A stretch of DNA of 64,000 nt from Branchinecta lynchi (lineage: Eukaryota > Arthropoda > Branchiopoda > Anostraca > Branchinectidae): positions 7,812,001-7,876,000 of the forward strand of contig JAKZAP010000014.1 of assembly GCA_023053575.1 (NCBI GenBank). The letters run 5' to 3'. Position 1 is the stretch's first letter; every line of letters begins with the position of its first letter. The notes beneath the pieces are model-generated. The model was not told where the DNA came from, searched no databases, and saw nothing but the letters and a program-made list of their open reading frames with translations. The position numbers were made by a program, and so were the translations under genes. Below, piece by piece: positions 35,501-47,500 of this stretch.

Positions 35501-38500
35501 TCAAATCCTCTGACGCCGATTTCCCGATTTCCCTCCCAAGCCTGTCTGGAGAAGGGTGTGTGTCAAGCAGTATTTGCGTTTTTGCAGTTTCCGTGGTATC
35601 TGATTTCACGGTAACTTAATTTGCATTGTGTCGATTTTGCAGCCGGATTCCGGGCGAACTACTTGTCCGGCGAGAAAATGGTTGTCATAATCGCGCCCAG
35701 CTTGTCTCTTACCTCTTAATCGACTATAGTCATTAGCTGAAAATATTTTGTTTGACCCTTAAGTTGAACCCCCTCCCCTACCCCTAAATCTAGGGCTACA
35801 GTTTCTCAGATACTGAGGTCAGCTACTACGGTGGGGACCATGGGATCGGAATATCAGATACCACGGTAACGAGCCAGATAGTAACTGCAGTAACATTCAG
35901 ACCGTGGTATCAGGTACCAGGGTATCTGCAGAAACGCAAATAATGATTCCGTTTTTTTTTAGGCTGAAAGTATGCTCCACTTGGTACTCCAGTCCGACGA
36001 TGAGCTTTGCCATGTTGCAGTCTATGACTGGATGGTTGAAAGAGGCTTTGTAGAGAAGCTCTTGAAGGTAAGTCTTGGTCCTGTACACTTTAAAAAGTTT
36101 CCCGTGTAAGGATTAAAGTTAACTGCAGTATTTGCCACTGGGGCTAATCTTATCTGACTAATCCGAATTAGAGATAGTATTATCTTAGTAGAGACAAGAT
36201 TAATCCCAGTAGCAAATACTGCAAGGTTTTTTACAGTGTATCAGATATTTTATCTTAAAATGACACCATTAACTGATGGTGTAGTAGTACGAGAAATTTT
36301 TGCAAAATACTGAAGAGTGAACTAGTAAATTCTCCAGCTTGAGCCTGAAGAGGACCCTTGAGAAGAAAGGCCAAAATATCGCTCTAATAAGGTCCAGCTG
36401 ACGTATTCGTTTAGACTTGCAATACAATATATTTGCAGATAAATATTATGATGACGGAAGACGAAAAACAGAGCAAAATAACACTAGCGAGTAGTGCCAA
36501 GACTTGAGAAAAGTGACACACACTTGAACAGCAGCGACATTAGCACCACTAGTGATAGAGAACGTCCCTACTGAAACTTAATCAGTCGTGCACCAGCGCT
36601 GGATCTTATAACTTGAAATTCTGGACACAAAGATACAACCTCCTCTGTATCTTCGATGTAGACCGCATCTCAGCTTTTTAAAAATTTATAAACCTGCCAG
36701 TTTGTTTCGTTTGAATACCACAAGCGTAATGGGCGGCGCTACAAGTATCGCCCGAATGTGAAGCATGGAAAGCATACATTTTAGCGCTACTCGCTAGTAT
36801 TATTTTACTCTGCGAAAAATTGACGCCAGAATGTGTAGGAGAAACCATAGCCGATGACGCTGCAGTAAAAAAAAAAGGTTAAGGATTAAACCTGAGCTTT
36901 CTGTATAGCATAATATGTTTTAAACTCGACCTGAGTACGAAATTACGTCACAGGAGAACTCCGGTCCATATTCCGGGAGTCGATCCCAGACTGGCAGGAG
37001 TCTTAAAGGATCAGTCGCGTATATAATAATGAAGTAATTTATATATAATAATAATGCAACGTAATCACTCCACTGTGACCAATTCCGTAATTGCTGTACA
37101 TGGCAGTCATGCGGTGCATTCCAGCACCCACATTGATTTTTGTGCTTACCCGTGTTTCAGTATTTTGATGCGTATCACTCTCCCGAAGATTGTTTGTGTT
37201 TTTGGGATCCCAAAACGTAAGTGGAGGGATACCTATGACATCGCAAAAGTTGTCGTCTGTCCGTCCGTCTGTAAGCACGATAACTGTGGAAGGGAATGAT
37301 ATATTTTGATGAAACTTGGTGTAAGGATTCGTTGGTCGTTTGAGTTCCTAGGTCAGTCGTCAGTCGATGGGCTTGGGCTTGGGGACGTTGGTCAGTCGAG
37401 TTCGTAGATGGGCTTTGTAGCCCTACATTAGGGATGGGGGTTCAAATTAAGGGGCAAACAAAATATTTTGAAACAGCTAATGTGATAGTCGATTATCGGG
37501 TAAAAAGACATGCTGAACACGATGGTGAAAACCATTTTGTCATCGGACAAGTAGTTCGCCCGGAATCCAGCCAAAACCGGAAAATTGTTAAAAGTTAAAG
37601 TTTTATTTGAAATTGATTAGATGTTTGATTTAGGGGTAGGAAGACATGCTGAATACGATGATGAAAACCATTTTCTCGACGGACAAGTAGTTCGCCCAGA
37701 ATCCGGCCGAAACCGGAAAATTGTTAAAAGTTAAAGTTTTATTTGTAGTTGATTAGATATCCGATTTAGGGGTAAGAAGAGATGCTGAATCCGTGTGGGA
37801 CAACCATTTTTTACCAGGATATGTAGTTCGACCGGAATCCGGCTGGAGTCGGAAAATTTGTTATAAGTTAAATTTTTATTTAAAGTTGATTAGATGTTCA
37901 TTATTGTGGAAAGAAGATACCCTGAGTTCGTTTTTGAGCTTTCTTTTTTCGCCGAACAAGTAGTTCCGAAGTTCGGCCGAAACCGGGAAATTGGCAGAAG
38001 TGAAAGAAAGTTTTCGTCAAAACAGATATGACTTGTAGGGTTAAACACACATGCTGAATCCATATCTGAACTTGGTTTTCTCAGATGATTAGCTATTTGG
38101 CCTTAATCTGTTTCTGAATTTTAAGAGTAAAAATGTTCAAGGAGTCTGGCGAAGACAAGACCCAGTTGTCTGGATCAGGTATTGAATTTTTGGGATCCCA
38201 TCGAAAACTTTGGTCTTATTTTTGCCTGAAGTCGCCCGGTGTGGACAAAGACTTGAAACAGCCAAAGCAGCTGGTAAATTTGTTAAAATGCAGAGCCTTG
38301 TTTTTAAGTATTTAACCATTTAAGTATTCTGGAAAATAAACAGTAAATAATGCGATATTTTTTTTAAGTATGTTAGTAAAGACGAAGAAAACCAAGGCTT
38401 TATGTTTATGGCAGTGGCATTACTAGCCAAAATATTTGTGGGGGGGGTGGTGGTGAGGTATTTACCGACTCGCTTGTCATTTTTACCGACTGTTTTTGCA

Positions 38501-41500
38501 GATAAAAAACGACTATTATTGAGAAAAAACGACTTTGTTGACAAAAAAATCGGCTGATTTTAAGAAAAACTACTATTTTAAGAAAAAATCGATTATTCTA
38601 CGGAGAAACCGACTGTTTTTACGAAAAATCGCGGCGCTTCCCGCCCACTCGGCTATTTTCCCGACTGGCCGACAACGTTCGGGGGGGGGGGGGGGGCTCC
38701 CACCCCTAGTCGTGACGCCACTGGTTTATGGTAGTCTGTTGGCTTGAACATTTTTGCTCGAGGCAGTTCCCGGAAGCAGTTTAATATCCGTGAAGTCAGT
38801 CAGATGAATAATTGTTCATCTCGACTAAACATGCCGCCGTTGCTTCCCTTTGACCCTTGAAAGGGATTTAATGAAAAATGTCACTCCGAAATTTCCTTAA
38901 AAACTGAAGAGGAAAGATGAGAGAAAAATAGAAATGAAAGACTTCTCGGGAAGGTCCAGAAATTCTTTAGGGCTTAAAGGACACCTGAACAATGAAACCA
39001 TACTTGAACACACCATGGAGAATGCATTTACGGACATGGCCACGGAAAGCATTCTTCTCCTGAGCGTGACCTTTTTCAAAATAGAGATGTTCGTTTCTGG
39101 AGGTTTGCACATGCAGACTCCAAGACAAAAAGCGCAATTTATTCAAATCTTGTACAGCACTGACTGGATCATATTGGAATTTTTTCTAGATATACGTTTG
39201 GGCCTAACTGGTTAAGAAATATTCCAGAAGAAGGTTTGATTGGAGACATTAGTTCATTTCTAAAATTGTTCGGTACTGAAATATGGACAGATGCAAAATG
39301 GAGCAAAAATCATAGCTTGGGAACACTGTTTCGTATTTGGATTGGGTTTTCTGCAGGCAATGTTAACGGACGTCATACAGATAGGGATGATACTTGGTAC
39401 TCTTCATTCAGGTGTCCTTTAACAGAAGAACTGAGAGCACAAAGGTGATGAGAGAGAGAGAGAGAAAAGTTTAGTAACAATAATATATTCGCAAATTGGA
39501 TGGCAGGCCGTTAAGCCTCTACAAAATTCTAAATTTATATTTCTTCTAAATTTGCTCAAATGTAATGGAATTAAAAAAAAAAAATCAATATCATAACAGA
39601 CCTGCCACGTGAAAATCTATACAGATTTGTTTGTGGCAGGACTCAGTAATTTAATCACTTAGCATAATTATATTGGGAAAAAAAAAGAAAAGGGAAAAAT
39701 AAACGCAGTACTATACATAAACAACTATATAAAGGTAATACAAATAATTCTCCTTTTATGACAAATTGAGTTCATAATCTACAATACGGCAAAGTTTTGC
39801 TCTCTTTCTCCCTGTTCTAGTCATATTTTCGCCATCTGCTGAGATACTCAGTTGACGAAGCTGAAAATTAGTTTTTGCTAACTTTCCAGACATTAACCGC
39901 GATTATCTCGAAACCAGGAAAAATGTGACTCATCGCCTTTTTTTAGTTTAACTGAAAACCCAACTTATTGTTGTAGCATTTAACTGAATACACCTAAAAA
40001 AAAATTAATGTGTTAAGGAATATTTTTTATTTTTCATTATTTGCTCTAGAATGACGTTCAAAATGGATACGATCGTCCTGAGAGGCAAATTTCCACATGA
40101 CGCAGAATCTACACGGCGTTTCAGTGGCCAGTAATGAGCTTACGGAAGATAGCTCACTGCGTGAATACTTATAATACTAACGCAACCTACTTCCACAGTC
40201 ACTCCTTATATTTCTAAACCCGGAAACCCCAATTTCGTATCGTACATTCTAACGCCTCTAACAAAACCACGCTGATTTTCACTTGCCGTGTTTTACCTTC
40301 AATGTGTATCGCCCTATCGCTGCAAGAAGTTTTTCCATCTGAAAAAACGGTTATGTAAATTTTTTCCCTGTTTTCGCAGTAAGTCATCGGGTCTCCGAAA
40401 AGGCTTAAAACAGCTAAAACTGCGGGTTATTTGTTAAAGGCACAGCCTGGTTTAAATATTTTAAACACTGCCAGATGTCCTTTAAAGTTCTGCCAATTGA
40501 TTTTTCATTTTCCACCATCTGCTCTAATAGTGACGTTCGGGATATCCACGGCCGTCCCCACAGTGCAAGTTCTACTATGACGCGGAAAATTCGAATCTCA
40601 ACACAAATGCGGCTTTTCAGAGGGCAGTGGTGAGCTTGGTGAAGACTGCTTAGTGCCTGAACACAAATTTTTCGTAAATATTTTTCGTTAAGCGTATAAC
40701 ACAGGTACACGCGCATGGGGTACCACAAATCACACGGAAATTACACTATTCGGAAATGATTTTTCGTGAATAGCGGAGCAACAAAGAAACGCATTTTCAT
40801 CGGGTCTTCAAGCCTCTTTGAATAACTGATGGGTAACTAGATTAACCTATCTCAGCCCTTTTTCGGTTAAACTTTAAATAAATATTTGCTAGAAGTGAAC
40901 ATTTCTCTTTTTTTTATCACATTCAAAGTTAGGCGACTGTCGGGGTAAGATACCTCTACTGCACAACTGGTCCTTAGTTGGCTATCATCTTCATCGGAAG
41001 AGTTGTGTTAAAGTTTCAATCTAGATTCACGAATAATCGATTTTCAAATACTGGAATTTCGTTGTCTGATTTGTATCCTCTACGCGCTTGTATCTTTGTT
41101 GCATGCTCGACGAAAACGATTTACGAAAAATTGGTAAGACAGGTCCTTTATAATTGAATGTATTGAACTAAATGATACAAGAACAAGTAGGTTTTTCAGT
41201 TAAACTTTAAAGTAAAGCCACACACTGTGATTTGTGTTCGTATTTTGCAAGTTTTTGGGATCCCAAAACGTAAGTGGAGGGATACCTATGACATCGCAAA
41301 AGTTGTCCGTCTGTGCGCGCTATAACTCTCGAAGGGAATGAGATATTTTGATGAAACTTGATGTGAGGACTCTTTGGGCCAAGAGTAAGGTCGAGTTCGT
41401 AGATGGGCTCTGTAGCCCTACATTTAGGGGTGGGGGAGGGGGGTCAAATTAAGAGGTAAATGAAATATTTTTAAACAGATGATGTGATAGTCGATTATGG

Positions 41501-44500
41501 GGTAAGAAGACAAGCTGAACACGATGGTGAAAACCATTTTGTCATCGGAAAAGTAGTTCGCTCGGAATCCGGCCAAAACCGGAAAGTTTGTTAAAAGTAA
41601 AAGTTTTATTTGAAGCTGATTAGGTATTCATATAGGAGTAAGAAGACATGCTGAACATGATGGTAGTTAGCCCGGAATCCAGCCAAAACCGGGAAGTCTT
41701 TTAAAAGTAAGCTTTATTTGAAGTTGATTAGATGTTCGATTTAGGGGTAAGAACACATTCTGAAGACGATGGTGAAAACCATTGTTTTCGCCGGACAAGT
41801 AATTAGCCCGGAATCCGGCCAACACCGGAAATTTTTTTAAAAGTAAAAGTTTTATCTGAAGTTGATTAGATGTTCGACTTACGGGTAAGAAGACATGCTG
41901 AACACGATGGTGAAAACCACTTCGCCCGGAATTCGGCCGAAACTGGAAAGTTTGTTAAAAGTAAAAGTTTTATCTGAAGTTGATTAGGTGTTCGATTTAA
42001 AGGTAAAGAGACATAATGAACACTTATTTGAAAAGTATTTTCTAACAGGAAATTTAAAAAGTAAAATTTTACTTTTAACACAGGTGTATCCGTCGAAAAC
42101 CAATTATATGATATTTAGTAGACTTCAACGAATTATAAATCATCAACAACACGTTTTCACTTGGAAATTCCCCGGTTAACCAAGTTTATGCTTGTAAATA
42201 TCTTGGTTTCAATCCTGACGTAAATTTTAATTAGAAAAAACACAGTGACATTATTGCGACAAAAATGGCGAGAGGCGTCGGTGTAATGCGCCGATTCAAA
42301 AACATTCTACCGGTAATGACATTAAGAGACATTTATTTTTCAATTGTTCATCCATATTTAATATATGGATGTTCTGTGTATGCCAGTAACTTTAATTCTA
42401 ATTTTAAACGTGTTGAAATTCTGCAAAATAAAGCTCTCCGTGTTTTGGGTGAGTTAAAAAATTGTCGCCATACAGAAGATTGTTATCGAGATTTCAATGT
42501 GTTGAAAGTTAAACATGTAAGAGATCAGCAAATTGGTAATTTTGTGTACAGTGTATTAAATAAATTTTCTCTGTCGTATTTTAGTAATTTTTTTAGTCTG
42601 AATTCAGATTACCATGATTATGATACGAGGAATAATGATAGACTTGTTAGTGAGTCGCGTAAGAGTAGTAGAGCGTCATTTATAATTAGAAATAGTGGTG
42701 TGATTGTTTGGAATAATCTACCGGCATGCATTAGGGAGTCTGATAATCATTTATTGTTTAAGAATAGATTAAAAAAATATTTGTTGGGTAATTGAGTTGG
42801 TTGTTTAATGAAGATTGGGGCAGGATTGGGGAGGGGAATGGAAATTGGGTAGGCTAGGGGAGTTCGAGTGAAGAAATCTGATTTGGAGTAAGTTGAAGTC
42901 TCATGAAGTTTATTAAAAAAAAAAAAAAAAATAGATCTTGATAATTTGATGTCCGTCTTGCACAGGTGACCTGCTGTCACATGTTGAGACGGGCTATTGG
43001 TTTTAAGAATATGTTCAGTATGTTGTAGAAATGTTGAAGAAATAAATTCCTTCCTTCCTTCCTTCAGGACGTCTTGTTCGCCTGGTATCAGGCCGAAACC
43101 GGAAAATTTGTTAAATCAAAAGTTTTATTTTAAGTCGATTAGATGACAGATTTGGGGGTGAGAAGACACGCTGGATCTGTATATGACAATCTTTTATTTG
43201 CCGGGACATATAGTTCGTTCGGAATCCGGTTGAAACCGGATTTTTTTGTATAAGAAGTTTTACTTGAAGTTGATTAAATGTTCTTTATATGGATAAGGAG
43301 ATACGCTGAATTCACTTCTGAACTTTTTTTTGTTTTCTGGACAAGTATGGTAGTTATCTCAATTGTCTGGGTCAAGTATTAGATTTTTGGGACCCCATCG
43401 AAACCTTTGGTCTTGTTCTCAGTTGTTTTAGCACCCTCTAACGGCCAAGTTACGGCGTTCGAAGTATCCAAGCATTGGGAAGGTAAATTAAACAATAAAC
43501 AACATATTACATGAAATTAATGTTTATTCCCCATCTTTACAGAAAATGTTGCTGATGGAGTAAAAAAGGAACAATGAACAACACGCAAGATACAAATTTT
43601 AACTTGGCAATACATAACTCAACAAGAGCTACGAGCTCATATGGCACTCACTTGATACGAGTAGGTGGTACCTAAAAAGTAGACGAGAAACCAAAATACT
43701 GCTCTATCTAAAAATGCGGTTTGGACCTAGAAATACGATATCTAGTTTCACTAAAATCATAGCATTTCCGTAGCCTCGTATCACCTGGGACAAATGATGT
43801 TTCTACCTTCAACCCTAAAGATCCACTCGTTTGGTCCCCAAACATGCCACACGATTTCCGGTAACCCCTCCAACTTCCCCTACCGAGTCCGAATCTGGTT
43901 CGGACTTTGGACTACTAAATGGATCATCTGAAGCATTTTCCATAAAGTTTCACTCAAATCTGAGCGTTTTTGGGGAGCTTCCTGTAACTTTCCCTCGCCC
44001 AGCGTGGTCGGATCCAGTTTGGACCCTAAAATATGTCATCCAGGGTATGTCAGCTCACTATATTCCAAGTTTCATTAAAATCGCTCCACTTGTTTGACCC
44101 CTATGCGAGCCAAAACGTTTCCGGGAATCCCCTTCGAACTCCTCCCACTGTGGCTCAATACGAATCGGAAACATAAATGTCGCATCTCTGACATCTCGTA
44201 ATCAAGTTAGACTGGAATCGGAGCATAGCCTATCCGCAAATTTCCGGCTACCACTTCACCACCCTCCCCTATCGTGACCAGATCCGATCCAGAAACCAAA
44301 CAACAAATCAAGGCCGCATTAACTCGGAACTGTCCAACTTGCATCCCATTCTGTACCCCCCCCCCCCCTCTTCGAATTCTCCTAAACGTGCCCAAATGTT
44401 GTTCGGACGCATATTTTGCTTGTATAGGTCATCAGTTCTTATCACTCATAAAGTTTCACTCGAATCGGACCACACGATCGCAAGTTACGGAAGCCAGTGA

Positions 44501-47500
44501 TTTCCGGATTCCCCCTCCCTCAACCCCACAAAGATGGCCGGATCCAGGAACACAAGTTTCCCTAGAGCATCATGTCGGGTCCTTAAGTCATTAACAGGTC
44601 TGCAAAGTTTCATCGTTCTTAGAATATCTGGAACTATCCTAACTGGCCATCACCGGAATTCCGGGAAACACTCTCCAACTCCCCCCACAGAGCCCCGATA
44701 GATCTGGTTCTGTCAATCACGTATCTAGAGCTAATGCTTGTTCTTCTCACCGAGTTCCATCACAATCCCTCAACTCTAAGTGTTTCATGAGATTTCCGCT
44801 TCCCCCTTCACCCCCCCCCCCCCTCACAAGTATCTGATTCGACCAGGACTTGACATGCAACATCTGAGACGATAGTTCTTTCCACTTGCAAAGTTTCATT
44901 CAATTCCGATCACCCGTTCAAAACTTACGCATGCCACCAGATCCCGGGCTCCCCATCCCACCACTCCCACCACGGTGGTCAGATCCAGGTAACGACTATT
45001 GTCAATTCAATCTGTTCGGGTCCCTGACATGCATTCCAAGTTTCATCGTCCTAGCACATCCGGAAGCAGGATCACCGAAATTCCGGACCTCCCCCTTGAC
45101 CCCCCACAGTGCCCGAACCGAGTCCGGTTATTTCAACGGTGTGTCTAGGACTTGTGCTTGTTCTTCCCACAAAGTTTCATCCAGATCCCTCCACTCCAGC
45201 GTTTCCCAAGATTTCCGGTTCCTCCCCTCCAGCTCCCCAAAGTCACCGGATCCGGTTCGGATTTAAATTGGGTCGTCTGAGACACGGGGTCCTTCCAAAT
45301 ACCAAGTTTCATTAAGACCCGATCTGCAGTTCGAAAGTTGTAAATGCCTCTAGATTCTGGATTCCCCCTCCCTCCACTCCCCCCACGGTGCTCGGATTGG
45401 CGAATTGACTATTTCCAACTTAATCTTTTGGGGTCTCTGATGTGCCTGCCAAGTTTCATCGCCCTAGCGTATGTGGAAGTGCCCGAACTAGCAAAACTTG
45501 GACAGACAGACCGACGGACGGACAGAAATTGCGATCGCTATATGGCACTTGCCATAAAAAAAAGAGAGAAAAAATACACTTCCTTTAACTATTGTTTAAT
45601 TGCTGGATAGAGGCTGTTTAGAGGGTCGAGGAATTCTAGAAATCGAGCATGACGTCGATTACTAGACCACAGCGGCAGCCCAAGCAGGAATTTAACATAT
45701 TTGTAAAAAGTACTTCTAATAGTTCTGACATTAGATGTGTGGAAACGTTTCCAGAAAGGTGCTATTACAAGTGCATGCGATAATGTAAGAGCATTATACA
45801 GCTGCGCTAGCAGTTACGCAGCAAGCATACTATTTGCTGTTCTGACTTTAGCGGAAAAATGCGCTAAAGTCGCAAATTACTTTCATTTCCTTCTGTGTTT
45901 CAGAAGAAAGCTTGAACTCTTAAGGCTACTAGCTGATATTAAGAGCGTGTTCCACCCTACTTACCGTAGTTACCACGCATGACGTCACGAATTCTGGCGT
46001 TTTGCCGTCAAGGCTGGAACGACTTAACTATTTTCCAGCAGGATGTCATGCCACGGTCGATTCCGACCAATCACGTTACAGAGATGCGTAGTTACTACGC
46101 TCCCGAGCATGGTAAGCCAATAGTAACTATAAGTTACTATTTCGAGAAGGTTGGAACGGTCAGCGTAGAACTTTTCGTGAGGATGGAACGGAAATAGTAA
46201 CTAATAGTAATTATTGTTAGAAGCGTGGAACACGCTCTAAGTTCGCAATGTATCATTTCCAGTCGATTGTTTGAGAGTGAAAAACAAAAGCAAGGTCGCC
46301 TGAAATATATTTAAGTATCAAAGCAATCTCTACTGTCAGCTAGGCTAACTTCCCTGTTTAATCCTGAGGTATTTTATTCCTTCTAGCCATCAAGATGTAA
46401 ACCAATATCTCAATCTCAATCCTTCGTAGTACGTGTTTCACCAACAGTTATGCGGTCATTGTATTGTACGTACATCCGTCAGTGTGTAGAATATTCTTGT
46501 TCAGTGTGGCATCCGGGACTTAATGATGGTCAGAGGGACAGACTTGAAGGGATTCAGAAGAGAGCAGTGAAGATCATGCTAGGCTCGACCTACACTTTGT
46601 ATGAAGCGGGTCTAGACAGGCTTGGTCTCTCCACTCTGTCTGAAAGACGACACAAGTTAGCAATGGGTTTCGGACGTAAATGCTTCGCTCTTCATACATC
46701 GCTCCTACCTGATTACGAAGCCCCAAACCAGACTCGCCCTGAAACATGGCTTCGTGCTGCAACCCGTAATTGTACCAGACTTGTTCGCCCCGATATCCAC
46801 TCTTCTGACCGGTATCTTTCGTCATTTGTACCATATTTCGTAAACATTATCTGAACTATGATATATTCTTTATTAATTGTATATACATATAAATATTTTA
46901 AGGTAATTATTGAGAAGTGATTATTAAGTTTTAGCCATGGTAATAATTGTGTGACGATCCGACGCTAGCGAGTAATTTGCTATACAGGAAATCAGCGCTC
47001 ATGCTGTGGTGGATTGCTACAAGACGTATGTGCGGCCGGTTCTTGAATACGCATGTAGCGTATGGCATAGCTCTCTCTCCAGTGAACAAAGCAACGAATT
47101 GGAGACCCTTCAGAAAAGAGCTTGCCGCATTGTACTCGGTCACATACGTTGATTACAACACTAGCTTGTCGACTCTAAAGCTAGAAACACTCAACCAAAG
47201 GAGACACGATCTCACCATGGCATTTGGATATTCCCTCCTTCTGTCTCCAGACCATCGCGACATCCTACCGTCTTTTTACACCCCTGAACCAACCGTCGAC
47301 ACGCGGGAAGCAAGAAAAGTAGCGAAGACACAACTCCTTAGAGAACCGGATTTCAAGTCTTCTCAGTGTTTTTGTGGCACTAGCAGCCTCTGGCTCAAGT
47401 GCCATATACCAATCACAATTCCGTCTGTCGGTCGGTCTGAGTTTTTTGTCACACTATTTCGAGTTAGGGTACTTCCAGATGTACTAGGACAATGAAACTT

